Origin: Pseudomonas citronellolis
Lineage (GTDB): Bacteria; Pseudomonadota; Gammaproteobacteria; Pseudomonadales; Pseudomonadaceae
DNA length: 64,000 nt
Direction of reading: 5' to 3'
Assembly (NCBI RefSeq): GCF_900112375.1
Contig: NZ_FOLS01000005.1
Coordinates: 173,853 to 237,852, forward strand
Positions within the stretch are counted from its first letter, which is position 1, and every line of letters begins with the position of its first letter. The notes under the pieces were generated by a model, which saw only the letters and a program-made list of their open reading frames with translations, was not told the DNA's origin and did not search any database. Position numbers and translations under genes: made by a program. This document shows, one piece after another, positions 8,820 through 17,174 of this stretch.

Positions 8820-9719
8820 TCAGCCGCCGAGGGTGGTCGCCAGCCGTTCCTGGATGAAGTCCAGGAAGCACTGGATGCGCAGGGCCAGCTGCGAGTTGCG
8901 GTAGTACACCGCGTTGATCGGCTGGCGCGTCTCGCGCACCAGTTCCGGCAGCACCTTGACCAGGCGCCCGGCGGCGATGTCGTGGCAGGTCATGAAACCC
9001 GCCAGGCAGACGATGCCCTGGCCGGCCAGGGCCAGCTGGCGCAGCGTCTCGCCGCTGGAGGCGGAAAGGTCGGGGGTGATCGCCAGGCTTTCCCCGCCGG
9101 CATGGGGCAGTGGCCAGACGTTCAGGCTTTCCGGCTGGGTGAAGCCGAGCAGGCTGTGCCGGGCCAGGTCTTCCACGCTCTGCGGCGCGCCGTGCTTTTC
9201 CAGGTAGGCCGGGCTGGCCAGCAAGTTCAGCCGGCTGCTGCCCAGGGGCCGGGCGTGCAGCGTCGAATCGCTGAGGGTGCCGATGCGGATGGCGACGTCG
9301 GTGCTCTGTTCCAGCAGGTCGATGTTCAGGTCGTTGGTGTTCAGTTGCAGCTCGATGTCCGGGTACTGCGCGCGGAAGGCGTCGATGTGCGGCACCACGG
9401 CGTGCAGCATGAAGGGCGAGGCGGCGTTGATCCGCAGGCGCCCGGCCGGCCGTTGTTGGCGCAGCGCCAGGCGTTCTTCCAGCTCGTCCATCTGCGCCAG
9501 GATGTGTCGCGCGCTATCGAGGAAGAACTGGCCTTCCTCGGTGAGCTTCATGCGCCGCGTGGTGCGGTTGAGCAGGGTGGTGCCGAGCTTGTCCTCCAGG
9601 CGCGCCAGGGTGCGGCTGACGGCCGAGGCGGTGAGGCCCAGCTGCTCGGCGGCGGCGGTGATGGAGCCGCTGTCGATGACGGTGGTGAAGGTGCGGAGTT
9701 CGTCGGATTGGACTTTCAT
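8820..9719 (-). CDS. LysR family transcriptional regulator
   Basis: The protein has 299 residues from the ATG at 9719 (MKVQSDELRTFTTVIDSGS). Upstream codons in the same open frame run through a repeat element and are not coding. The N-terminal helix-turn-helix (ITAAAEQLGLTASAVSRTLARLEDKLG) and substrate-binding domain are of the CrgA/AaeR-like branch, whose members often act on neighbouring genes. No divergent partner is present, since the upstream gap is filled by a repeat. The target is therefore unknown. Confidence 0.87.
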   Translation of the reverse strand: MKVQSDELRTFTTVIDSGSITAAAEQLGLTASAVSRTLARLEDKLGTTLLNRTTRRMKLTEEGQFFLDSARHILAQMDELEERLALRQQRPAGRLRINAASPFMLHAVVPHIDAFRAQYPDIELQLNTNDLNIDLLEQSTDVAIRIGTLSDSTLHARPLGSSRLNLLASPAYLEKHGAPQSVEDLARHSLLGFTQPESLNVWPLPHAGGESLAITPDLSASSGETLRQLALAGQGIVCLAGFMTCHDIAAGRLVKVLPELVRETRQPINAVYYRNSQLALRIQCFLDFIQERLATTLGG

Positions 9720-9740
9720 CGGGGGCCCTGGAGGCAGCTT

Positions 9741-10030
9741 TTCGTAGGAGCGAGCTTGCTCGCGAATGGTACTTCCCGGTGGGCGTGGTGCGTTGGGTTG
9801 ACTCCTTTCCCTCTCCCCAGCCCTCTCCCTGAAGGGAGAGGGGGCTAGATCGTGCCGAGAGAGGATTTGATGTCGGCCGGCAACTCCAGAGCTGCCGGCT
9901 GACTCTGGAAAACCCAACCGCTCCGAACGGTCCCCTCTCCCTTCAGGGAGAGGGTTAGGGAGAGGGCGTTCTTCAGGCCAAGCACCGAGAATGCCGGCGA
10001 AGCCCCGTTCGCGAGCAAGCTCGCTCCTAC
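9741..10030. repeat. Compound inverted-repeat element, full copy 2
   Basis: It has the same plan as 6967-7270: family A REP at 9741-9766, core at about 9810-9968, inverted REP at 10007-10030. The central part (GTGCCGAGAGAGGATTTGAT through AACCGCTCCGAACGG) is nearly identical to copy 1. The left core arm is the plain form CAGCCCTCTCCCTGAAGGG, without the 15-base variant. The 326-base gap between flanking genes holds nothing else recognisable. Confidence 0.85.
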
Positions 10031-10045
10031 AAGTAAAGCCGCCAC

Positions 10046-10810
10046 TCAAAACGTCCCCGGATAAGCCCCACCATCCAGCAACAGATTCTGCCCGGTGAGA
10101 TACCCCGCATGGGCACTGCAAACAAAGGCACAGAACGCCCCGAACTCCTCCGGTGTTCCAAAGCGCCCGGCAGGAATCGCCTGCAGCCACTGCTCGACCT
10201 TGCCCTGGTCGTCGCCCAGGCCCTTGCGCAGGCGGTCGGTGTCGAAGGAGCCGGGCAGCAGCGCGTTGAGCGTGACGTTGCGCGAGGCCAGGCGGCTCTG
10301 GCGGGCCAGGCCGGCGACGAAACCGGTGAGGCCGCTGCGCGCGCCGTTGGACAGGCCGAGGATGTCGATCGGCGCCTTCACCGCCGAGGAGGTGATGTTC
10401 ACCACCCGGCCGAAGCCGCGCTCGGCCATGCCGTCCACCGTGGCCTTGATCAGCTCGATGGGGGTGAGCATGTTCAGCTCCAGGGCGCTCAGCCATTGCT
10501 CGCGGCCCCAGTTGCGGAAGTCGCCGGGTGGCGGGCCGCCGGCGTTGTTGATCAGGATGTCCACCTGCGGGCAGGCCGCCAGCAGGGCCGCGCGGACCTC
10601 CGCCTGGCCCACGTCGCCGGGCACGCAGCGCACCTCGATGCCCGGCGCGTGTTGGCGCAGTTCCGCGGCGGTGGCCTCCAGCGCCTCGGCGCCACGGGCG
10701 TTGATCACCAGGTTCACGCCTTCGCCGGCCAGCGCCTTGGCGCAGCCCTTGCCCAGGCCCTTGCTGGCGGCGCAGACCAGCGCCCAGCGTCCGGCTATTC
10801 CAAGATCCAT
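10046..10810 (-). CDS. SDR family oxidoreductase
   Basis: The protein has 254 residues from the ATG at 10810, preceded by AGGAGA. It has a short-chain dehydrogenase fold, but the cofactor motif reads CAASKGLGKG instead of the usual TGxxxGIG. The NNAGG motif is normal. The usual catalytic YxxxK position is not obvious in the SNGARSGL region, where an Asn occupies the expected Tyr site (LSNGARSGLTG). This divergent class is recurrent among bacterial 3-oxoacyl-ACP-reductase-like proteins. The substrate is unknown. It lies 76 bases downstream of dkgB on the same strand. Confidence 0.85.
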   Translation of the reverse strand: MDLGIAGRWALVCAASKGLGKGCAKALAGEGVNLVINARGAEALEATAAELRQHAPGIEVRCVPGDVGQAEVRAALLAACPQVDILINNAGGPPPGDFRNWGREQWLSALELNMLTPIELIKATVDGMAERGFGRVVNITSSAVKAPIDILGLSNGARSGLTGFVAGLARQSRLASRNVTLNALLPGSFDTDRLRKGLGDDQGKVEQWLQAIPAGRFGTPEEFGAFCAFVCSAHAGYLTGQNLLLDGGAYPGTF

Positions 10811-10886
10811 GGCGTTCTCCTGTTCATGGCGAAAGTGGCGGCCACGACATTTACCCGCGCCGTGGCCGCAGCGCAAGCCGCCGGCT

Positions 10887-11690
10887 TCAGTCCCAGGCCG
10901 GAGCCAGGCTGGCCGGGCTGGTGATGCGCTCGTTGCGCTCCAGGGTGGCGATGGCGGCCATGTCCGCGTCGCTCAGGCGCAGCTCGCGGGCGGCGAGGTT
11001 GCTCGCCAGGTTGGCGCGCTTGGTGGAGGAGGGGATCACCGCGTAGCCCAGTTGCATGGCCCAGGCCAGCACCACCTGCGCCAGGGTGGCGCCGTGGCGC
11101 TGGGCGATCTCGCCGATCACCGCGTCGCCCAGCACCTTGCCGTAGCCCAGCGTCATGTAGGAGGTGATGCGGATGCCGTGGCGCTCGGCGAACCCGGCGA
11201 CCTTGCGGTTCTGCAGGTAGGGGTGCAGCTCCACCTGGTTGGTGGCGATCTCGCCGGCGCCGACCACGTCGATGGCCTGCTGCATCAGCGCCAGGGTGAA
11301 GTTGGACACGCCGATCTCGCGGGCCAGGCCACGGACCTTGGCCTCGGCCAGGGCCGCCATGTATTCGGCGACCGGCACCGCGCCGCCCGGCGACGGCCAG
11401 TGGATCAGGCAGAGGTCGACGTAGTCGGTCTTCAGCTTGTGCAGGCTCTCTTCCAGGCTGGGGATCAGCCGGTCGCGGGAGAGGTTCTCGGTCCACACCT
11501 TGGTGGTCAGGTACAGCTCGCCGCGCGGCACGCCGCTGGCCGCCACGGCCTGGCCGACCTCGGCCTCGTTGCCGTAGATCTGCGCGGTGTCGATGGCGCG
11601 GTAGCCCAGCTCCAGGGCGGTGGATACCGAGTCGATGACCACCTGGTCCTTGAGGCGGAAGGTGCCGAGGCCGAGGGCGGGAATGCTCAT
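10887..11690 (-). CDS. dkgB: Aldo/keto reductase, 2,5-didehydrogluconate reductase DkgB type
   Basis: The 267 residues from the ATG at 11690 match the length of E. coli DkgB. The AKR catalytic tetrad is visible: Asp in AIDTAQ, Tyr in QIYGNE, Lys in TTKVW and His in LIHWPSP. The [13 protein letters not shown] motif near the C-terminus binds the NADPH 2'-phosphate. Such enzymes reduce 2,5-diketogluconate and methylglyoxal-type carbonyls. The gene precedes the SDR gene and may share a transcript with it. Confidence 0.88.
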   Translation of the reverse strand: MSIPALGLGTFRLKDQVVIDSVSTALELGYRAIDTAQIYGNEAEVGQAVAASGVPRGELYLTTKVWTENLSRDRLIPSLEESLHKLKTDYVDLCLIHWPSPGGAVPVAEYMAALAEAKVRGLAREIGVSNFTLALMQQAIDVVGAGEIATNQVELHPYLQNRKVAGFAERHGIRITSYMTLGYGKVLGDAVIGEIAQRHGATLAQVVLAWAMQLGYAVIPSSTKRANLASNLAARELRLSDADMAAIATLERNERITSPASLAPAWD

Positions 11691-11819
11691 GGGAGTCTCC
11701 TGTGGGGAAGGGTTGCACTGGAGCTTAGTATCCGGGGATGCACTGCTGAGAAAAACGCGGGTAGCGGCAAAGGATATTTGCCGTGAAGTCACGAATTGCA
11801 AGAGCGGGCCCTGCCCGCG

Positions 11820-11956
11820 ATTTCGCGCGCAGGGCGCGCTCCTACAGGGGAATGGCGCCGGTGATTGCGGCTATCGCACGGTTTTTCGTAGGAGCGAGCT
11901 TGCTCGCGAACCGCATGGCACCGCGTTTGTTCGCGAGCAAGCTCGCTCCTACGAAG
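11820..11956. repeat. REP variant plus an inverted REP pair
   Basis: A variant REP (CGCGCGCAGGGCGCGCTCCTAC) lies at about 11825-11846. A forward family A copy (11885-11911) and an inverted copy (11930-11956) then face each other across 18 bases and can form one long hairpin. The 320-base gap holds only these repeats and the terminator that follows. Confidence 0.85.
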
Positions 11957-11969
11957 AGCGCGCAAAAGA

Positions 11970-11996
11970 AAAGCCCCGCCAAGGCGGGGCTTTTCC
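11970..11996 (-). terminator. Terminator of the sodium:solute symporter gene
   Basis: AAGCCCCGCC and GGCGGGGCTT pair across a short AA loop, with T runs on both strands. It lies 15 bases beyond the symporter stop. Confidence 0.85.
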
Positions 11997-12010
11997 ATGC
12001 AGCGCGAGGC

Positions 12011-13477
12011 TCAGTTGCCGGCGGCGGCAGCGGTGGCCTGCTCGGTCAGCGTCTCGGTGTGGTCGCCGTGGTTCTTGCTGAACTGCGGGGCCAGGGAGCC
12101 GATGATCATGCCGAAGGCGCTGCAGATCAGGCCCACCAGTTGCGGCGGCCAGAAGTCGCCTTCCTGGTGGCCCATCTCCAGCGAGATCCAGCCGATCAGC
12201 CCGCAGGCGATGGCGGTCAGGGCGCCCTGGGTGGTAGCGCGCTTCCAGAACAGGCCGAAGAACAGCGGCACCACGGCGGCGACCAGGGTCACCTTGTACG
12301 CGTTGCCGACCATCTCGTAGATGCTGGCGTTGGAGTAGAAGGCGAACAGGCAGGTGGCGATGGTCATGGCCAGCACGCTGGCGCGCATCAGCTTCAGCGC
12401 CTGGTGGTCGTTCAGGTGCGGCAGCATGGGCTTGAGGATGTTCTCGGTGAGGGTCACCGACGGGGCCAGCAGGGCGCCGGAGGCCGAGGACATGATCGCC
12501 GAGAGCAGGGCGCCGAAGAACATGATCTGGGCGAACATCGGGGTGCGCTCCATGATCAGGTGCGGCAGGATCTGCTGGGCGTCCTCGTTCAGCCAGTGCT
12601 TGACCATCTGCGGGTCGATCATCGACGCGGCGTAGGTCAGGAAGATCGGCAGCATGCAGAACACCAGGTAGCAGGCGGCGCCGGTCATGGTGGCGCGCGA
12701 GGCGATCTTCTCGGTCTTGGCCGACATCACCCGGGCGTACACGTCCTGCTGCGGGATGGAGCCGAACATCATGGTCACCGCCGCGCCGAGGAAGGCGACT
12801 ATGTCCTTGGCCGAGGTGCCCTGCAGGAAGTGGAACTTGCCTTCGGCCGCGGCGTGGCTTATCACCACCTGCGGGCCGCCGGCCATGTCGCCGATCAGCC
12901 AGACCAGGTAGCACAGGCCGCAGACGATGATGATCATCTGCAGGAAGTCGGTCAGGGCCACGGACCACATGCCGCCGAACAGGGTGTGCAGCAGCACGAT
13001 CACGGTGCCGATGAGCATGCCCTGGGTGGTGGTGATGGCGCCGTCGGAAAGCACGCTGAAGCACACGCCGAGCGCGGTCAGCTGGGCGGCTACCCAGCCC
13101 ATGTAGGAGATGATGATCACCAGGCTGGTGAAGATTTCCACGTGCTGGCCGAAGCGCTTGCGGAAGAAGTCACCGATGGTCATCAGGTTCAGGCGGTACA
13201 GCGGGCGGGCGAAGACCAGGCCCACCAGCATCAGGCAGCCGAAGGAGCCGAAGGGGTCTTCGATGATCCCGGCGAAGCCTTCCTGGAGGAAGGTGGCGGG
13301 AATGCCCAGAACGGCCTCGGAGCCGAACCAGGTGGCGAACACCATGGTCACGACCAGGGGGAAGGACATGCTGCGGCCGGCCGCTGCGTAGTCCGAGGAG
13401 TTGTGCACGCGGGTCGCGGCGTAGAAGCCGACGATGACCGTAATCAGCAGGTAGATCCCGACAAACCAGATCAGCAT
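12011..13477 (-). CDS. Sodium:solute symporter (SSS) family protein
   Basis: The inner-membrane protein has 488 residues from the ATG at 13477 (MLIWFVGIYLLITVIVGFYAA). The 46 in-frame codons further upstream are Pro/Lys-rich with no signal or membrane segment and are unlikely. About 13 transmembrane segments and the motifs GSEAVLGIPATF and SSASGALLAPSVTL are typical of PutP/choline-type SSS carriers. The substrate is not evident. It stands alone between repeats and a long AT-richer promoter region. Confidence 0.85.
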   Translation of the reverse strand: MLIWFVGIYLLITVIVGFYAATRVHNSSDYAAAGRSMSFPLVVTMVFATWFGSEAVLGIPATFLQEGFAGIIEDPFGSFGCLMLVGLVFARPLYRLNLMTIGDFFRKRFGQHVEIFTSLVIIISYMGWVAAQLTALGVCFSVLSDGAITTTQGMLIGTVIVLLHTLFGGMWSVALTDFLQMIIIVCGLCYLVWLIGDMAGGPQVVISHAAAEGKFHFLQGTSAKDIVAFLGAAVTMMFGSIPQQDVYARVMSAKTEKIASRATMTGAACYLVFCMLPIFLTYAASMIDPQMVKHWLNEDAQQILPHLIMERTPMFAQIMFFGALLSAIMSSASGALLAPSVTLTENILKPMLPHLNDHQALKLMRASVLAMTIATCLFAFYSNASIYEMVGNAYKVTLVAAVVPLFFGLFWKRATTQGALTAIACGLIGWISLEMGHQEGDFWPPQLVGLICSAFGMIIGSLAPQFSKNHGDHTETLTEQATAAAAGN

Positions 13478-13934
13478 TTGTTCGTTCTTTCCATTGGCTG
13501 GCCAGGTGCGCTTGGCGGGTAGGGGAGGCGCAGACTGGCGGTTTTTGTTTTTGGACTTGGCGGCCCCGGCGGGTGCCGGGCCGGTCGGCAGGAGGGACTG
13601 CCGGCCGGAACGCAACGGGCGAGCAGTCTGCCAAAGACGTAAAATATGTCAAACAATTACAGAGCGATTGAATGAAAAAAATGACAGGCGAGCAGACTTG
13701 ATTCGTCCAACTGTTTGATTTAGCGCGGTTGGACTGCGCCGGTAGTCAGAAATATTTGACAGTTGGTGTTCGATAAGAACAACGCGTGGTCCGCTCCGGG
13801 CTGACCTGCAAGGCGTTTCGTGACCGCACGTCCGCGCCGGCCGGGCAAGGGCAGGGGGCCGGAACGGGCGCCGCGCATTGACGCGGAGCCGCCGCCAGCC
13901 AGTAGAATCGCGCCTTTTCGCCCAAGGACGCCCC
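13478..13934. other. Divergent promoter region, symporter/DyP peroxidase
   Basis: The 457 bases hold no plausible gene. An AT-richer block (about 13635-13765) probably contains both promoters. On the minus strand TTGACA at about 13646-13651 could be a -35 element. A GG-N10-GC arrangement further downstream (about 13610-13625) loosely resembles a sigma-54 site but deviates in the -12 part. No repeat families are present. Confidence 0.4.
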
Positions 13935-14819
13935 ATGAGCCTCTACCAGCCCGGCATTCTCGCCACCCCGGTTCCCGCCCAGGCCCGCCACCTGTTCTTC
14001 GACCTGCAGGCCGCGGAACACCTGCCGGCCGCCCTCGACCGCCTGCTGCAGCTGGCCGACGGAGCGAGCGCGGTGGTCGGCTTCGGCGAATCGCTGGTGC
14101 GCGTGCTGGGCCGCCAGGTCGAGGGGCTGCGCGAGTTCCCGGCGCTGTCCGGCGCCGGCGTCGACAACCCGTCCACCCAGCACGCCCTGTGGGTGTGGCT
14201 GCGCGGCGAGGACCGTGGCGACCTGCTGCTGCGCACCCATGCGCTGGAGCGCGAGCTGGCGCCGGCGTTGCAGCTGGTGGAGCAGGTCGAGGCCTTCCGC
14301 CACGGCGCCGGCCTGGACCTGACCGGCTACGAGGACGGCACCGAGAACCCGCAGGATGAAGACGCGGTGGATGCGGCGGTCGTCGCTGGCGTCGGCGCCG
14401 GCCTGGACGGCGGCAGCTTCGCCGCCATCCAGCAGTGGCGCCACCAGCTGCGGGCCTTCGCCGCGCTGCCCCAGGCCGAGCAGGACGACATCATCGGCCG
14501 GCGCAAGAGCGACAACGAGGAACTGGACGAGGCGCCCGAGTCCGCCCACGTCAAGCGCACCGCCCAGGAGAGCTTCGAGCCCGAGGCCTTCGTGGTGCGC
14601 CGCTCGATGCCCTGGACCGCTGGCGCCGATGCCGGGCTGATGTTCCTGGCCTTCGGCCGCAGCCTGGACGCCTTCGAGGCGCAGCTGCGGCGCATGAGCG
14701 GCCTGGAAGACGGCATAGTCGACGCCCTGTATCGCTTCAGCCGCCCGCTTACCGGCGGCTACTACTGGTGCCCGCCGCGCCGTGACGGCCTGCTCGACGT
14801 GAGCGCGCTGCTCGGCTGA
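13935..14819 (+). CDS. DyP-type heme peroxidase (YfeX-like)
   Basis: The protein has 294 residues from the ATG at 13935, with AAGGAC upstream. The DyP signature GxxDG appears as GYEDGTENPQ, giving the distal Asp. The proximal heme His is probably in ESAHVKRTA, and the distal Arg lies in the FVVRRSMPW region. There is no signal peptide, so the enzyme is cytoplasmic. The family oxidises dyes and porphyrinogens with H2O2. It is probably monocistronic. Confidence 0.9.
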   Translation: MSLYQPGILATPVPAQARHLFFDLQAAEHLPAALDRLLQLADGASAVVGFGESLVRVLGRQVEGLREFPALSGAGVDNPSTQHALWVWLRGEDRGDLLLRTHALERELAPALQLVEQVEAFRHGAGLDLTGYEDGTENPQDEDAVDAAVVAGVGAGLDGGSFAAIQQWRHQLRAFAALPQAEQDDIIGRRKSDNEELDEAPESAHVKRTAQESFEPEAFVVRRSMPWTAGADAGLMFLAFGRSLDAFEAQLRRMSGLEDGIVDALYRFSRPLTGGYYWCPPRRDGLLDVSALLG

Positions 14820-14834
14820 GGCGGGCGGGCGCTG

Positions 14835-14999
14835 TCAGCGGCTGAGGTGGATGCGCATCTGCGTATAGCCGTTGACGAAGCGCCCGGTGCTGCCGAAGGC
14901 CGCATAGCGGAAGGCCCGGTGCATGGCGGTGAGGCCGCTGCAATGCAGGTTGCGCAGCTTGCGGTAGGCGGTCTGGTAGTGGTGAAGGAAGTTCTGCAC
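14835..14999 (-). CDS. Small protein of 54 residues, GTG start, unknown function
   Basis: Reading from the GTG at 14999 gives VQNFLHHYQTAYRKLRNL and a basic, aromatic-rich remainder ending IHLSR. GGGAGA lies about 8 bases before this GTG, and third positions are strongly G/C from here on. The open frame continues upstream to 15155 with poorer codon use. No family is recognised. The gene converges on the DyP gene and is divergent from the ilvA leader region. Confidence 0.5.
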   Translation of the reverse strand: MQNFLHHYQTAYRKLRNLHCSGLTAMHRAFRYAAFGSTGRFVNGYTQMRIHLSR

Positions 15000-15177
15000 G
15001 AAGGACGTCTCCCTGTTCGCGGTTGGGCGATCCCTGCATCGAGCGGTATCGACAGTATGGTTGGGCCTGGGAAATCTGCCGCTTTCCTGGCCTGTCGCTG
15101 ACAGACCGCTGAAGATCGTCACCGTTCCCGAGCGGGCCGAAATGAAATGGTCCATGTCTGTCAGGCAATGCCTACGC

Positions 15178-15206
15178 TTGACGGCCGCCCCCGGCTTCGC
15201 CTAAGT
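15178..15206 (+). promoter_or_regulatory. Possible promoter of the ilvA leader
   Basis: TTGACG (15178-15183) is followed 17 bases later by CTAAGT. If used, the transcript would start very close to the leader ATG at 15215, giving an almost leaderless peptide. The -10 match is weak. Confidence 0.3.
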
Positions 15207-15214
15207 TGGCCGGC

Positions 15215-15280
15215 ATGACCCGCACAACCCTGAACTTCGGCCGAATCATTATTACCGCCATTACGCAATTGGCGGGTTAG
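15215..15280 (+). CDS. ilvA leader peptide, 21 residues, Ile/Thr-rich
   Basis: ATG at 15215 to TAG at 15280. Of 21 residues, five are Thr and four are Ile, including the run Arg-Ile-Ile-Ile-Thr-Ala-Ile-Thr (codons 10-17). Thr is the substrate of IlvA and Ile the end product of its pathway, so these are the codons expected for ribosome-stalling control. The peptide ends inside attenuator segment 2. No convincing ribosome site precedes it. Confidence 0.75.
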   Translation: MTRTTLNFGRIIITAITQLAG

Positions 15281-15318
15281 CCGACGTCCACCGAACCCGC
15301 CCTGGAGGCGGGTTTTTT
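15218..15318 (+). promoter_or_regulatory. Transcription attenuator of ilvA (four pairing segments and terminator)
   Basis: Four complementary segments are visible: 1, ACCCGC (15218-15223); 2, GGCGGGTT (15271-15278); 3, AACCCGCC (15294-15301); 4, GGCGGGTT (15307-15314) followed by TTTT. Segments 3:4 make a terminator with an 8-bp stem and loop CTGGA. Segments 2:3 make an equally long antiterminator, and 1:2 a protector. Segment 2 overlaps the leader stop codon. A ribosome finishing the peptide would mask 2 and allow termination, while stalling at the Ile run would free 2. Confidence 0.8.
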
Positions 15319-15367
15319 CTGACTGTCTCCCGGGCCCCGTGAAAAAGCCCAGCAGGAGACAGGCCCA

Positions 15368-15529
15368 ATGAGCCCCCACCGCGTCACCCAGGCCATCGAA
15401 CAGGCGGATCGGTTGATCAACGCCCGGCAGTTCGAGCCCCTCATGGATTTCCACACCGACGACGCCTGCGGCGCCGACCTGCTCGACAAGCTGCCGGCCG
15501 GCGGCCGAACCCGGGAGGCGCGCGTATGA
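15368..15529 (+). CDS. 53-residue ORF coupled to ilvA; apparent remnant of an NTF2/SnoaL-like gene
   Basis: The ATG at 15368 follows AGGAGA by about 8 bases. Residues 8-33 (QAIEQADRLINARQFEPLMD and onward) resemble the first helices of SnoaL/DUF4440 proteins, which normally exceed 120 residues. Here the similarity stops after about residue 33, and a short Pro/Arg tail follows. The stop TGA overlaps the ilvA ATG as ATGA, so its translation probably feeds ilvA. It may be a decayed gene kept for coupling. Confidence 0.6.
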   Translation: MSPHRVTQAIEQADRLINARQFEPLMDFHTDDACGADLLDKLPAGGRTREARV

Positions 15530-17055
15530 GCCAGGACGCGCTGCTCAAGGAATACGTGCGCAAGATCCTCGCCGCGCCGGTCTACGACGTGGCCATCGAA
15601 ACCCCGCTGCAAGCGGCCCGCCAGCTCTCCGAGCGCCTGGGCTGCCAGGTGCTGCTCAAGCGCGAGGACCTGCAGCCGGTGTTCTCCTTCAAGATCCGCG
15701 GCGCCTACAACAAGCTGGCGCAACTGAGCACCGCGGAGCGCTCGCGCGGGGTGATCGCCGCCTCCGCCGGCAACCACGCCCAGGGCCTGGCGCTGGCGGC
15801 GAAGGAACTGGGCGTGAGCGCGACCATCGTCATGCCGCGCACCACGCCGGAGCTGAAGGTGCAGGGCGTGCTCTCCCGCGGCGGCAAGGTGCTGCTGCAC
15901 GGCGACGCCTTCCCCGAGGCCCTGGCCCACGCCCTGCAACTGGCCGAGGTCCACGGCTACACCTTCGTGCCGCCCTACGACGACCCGGACGTGATCGCAG
16001 GGCAAGGCACCGTGGCCATGGAAGTCCTCCGCCAGCACCCCGGGCGCCTGGACGCCATCTTCGTGCCGGTGGGCGGTGGCAGCCTGATCGCCGGCATCGC
16101 CGCCTACGTGAAATACCTGCGCCCGGAAGTGAAGGTCATCGGCGTCGAGCCGGACGATTCCAACTGCCTGCAGGCCGCGCTGGCCGCCGGCGAGCGCGTG
16201 GTGCTGGCGCAGGTGGGCCTGTTCGCCGACGGCGTGGCGGTGGCGCAGATAGGCGCGCACAACTTCGAGGTGTGCCGCCATTACGTGGACGAGGTGATCA
16301 CCGTCAGCAGCGATGAAATCTGCGCGGCGATCAAGGACATCTACGACGACACCCGCTCCATCACCGAGCCCGCCGGCGCCCTGGCCGTGGCCGGCATCAA
16401 GAAGTACGTCGAGCGCGACGACGCGGCGGGGCAGACCCTGGTGGCCATCGATTCGGGCGCCAACATCAACTTCGACCGCCTGCGCCACGTCGCCGAGCGC
16501 GCCGAACTGGGCGAGAAGCGCGAGGCCATCCTGGCGGTGACCATCCCCGAGCGCCCGGGCAGCTTCAAGGCCTTCTGCGAGGCAGTAGGCAAGCGCCAGA
16601 TCACCGAGTTCAACTACCGCTACGACCGCAGCGAGGAAGCGCAGATCTTCGTCGGCATCCAGACCCACCCGCAGAACGACCCGCGCCCGGCGCTGGTGGA
16701 GCAACTGCGCGAGCGGGGCTTCCCGGTGCTGGACCTGACCGACAACGAGGCCGCCAAGCTGCACATCCGCCACATGGTCGGCGGCCGCGCGCCGCAGGTG
16801 GAGCAGGAGCGGCTGTTCCGCTTCGAATTCCCCGAGCGGCCGGGGGCGCTGTTCAACTTCCTCGAACGTCTCGGCGGGCGCTGGAACATCAGCCTGTTCC
16901 ACTACCGCAACCACGGCGCCGCCGACGGCCGTGTGCTGGCCGGCCTGCAGGTGCCCGAGCACGAGCGCGGCGAACTGGGCGCGGTGCTCGACGCCATCGG
17001 CTACCGCTACTGGGACGAGAGCGAGAACCCGGCGTACCGGCTGTTCATCGGCTAG
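15526..17055 (+). CDS. ilvA: Threonine ammonia-lyase, biosynthetic
   Basis: IlvA deaminates threonine to 2-oxobutanoate, the first committed step of isoleucine synthesis. The 509 residues match the long form with a PLP catalytic domain (1-330) and two C-terminal ACT-like regulatory domains (about 335-505). Lys56 in SFKIRGAYNK binds PLP, and VPVGGGSLIAG is the phosphate-binding loop. The ATG at 15526 overlaps the upstream small ORF. Expression appears to be set by the attenuator at 15218-15318, and activity by isoleucine (known for the family). Confidence 0.96.
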   Translation: MSQDALLKEYVRKILAAPVYDVAIETPLQAARQLSERLGCQVLLKREDLQPVFSFKIRGAYNKLAQLSTAERSRGVIAASAGNHAQGLALAAKELGVSATIVMPRTTPELKVQGVLSRGGKVLLHGDAFPEALAHALQLAEVHGYTFVPPYDDPDVIAGQGTVAMEVLRQHPGRLDAIFVPVGGGSLIAGIAAYVKYLRPEVKVIGVEPDDSNCLQAALAAGERVVLAQVGLFADGVAVAQIGAHNFEVCRHYVDEVITVSSDEICAAIKDIYDDTRSITEPAGALAVAGIKKYVERDDAAGQTLVAIDSGANINFDRLRHVAERAELGEKREAILAVTIPERPGSFKAFCEAVGKRQITEFNYRYDRSEEAQIFVGIQTHPQNDPRPALVEQLRERGFPVLDLTDNEAAKLHIRHMVGGRAPQVEQERLFRFEFPERPGALFNFLERLGGRWNISLFHYRNHGAADGRVLAGLQVPEHERGELGAVLDAIGYRYWDESENPAYRLFIG

Positions 17056-17174
17056 GGCAGGGCAGTGGACTGGCGAACTTCGCCGCGATTGGCTATTGGG
17101 CCCGCCCCGGGGCCGGCGTAGCTTGGGGCAACAGCCCTTCAACCCGCTGGGCCCCTGGCCCGAGGAGCCGTCCG

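Noticed and set aside
8820..10496. 558-codon extended LysR
   Set aside because: The extra N-terminus crosses a compound repeat and the SDR gene; the LysR N-terminus begins at 9719.
13608..13626. Sigma-54 promoter before the symporter
   Set aside because: GG-N10-GC is present but the -12 part reads TCGC, not TTGC; kept only as a note in the region entry.
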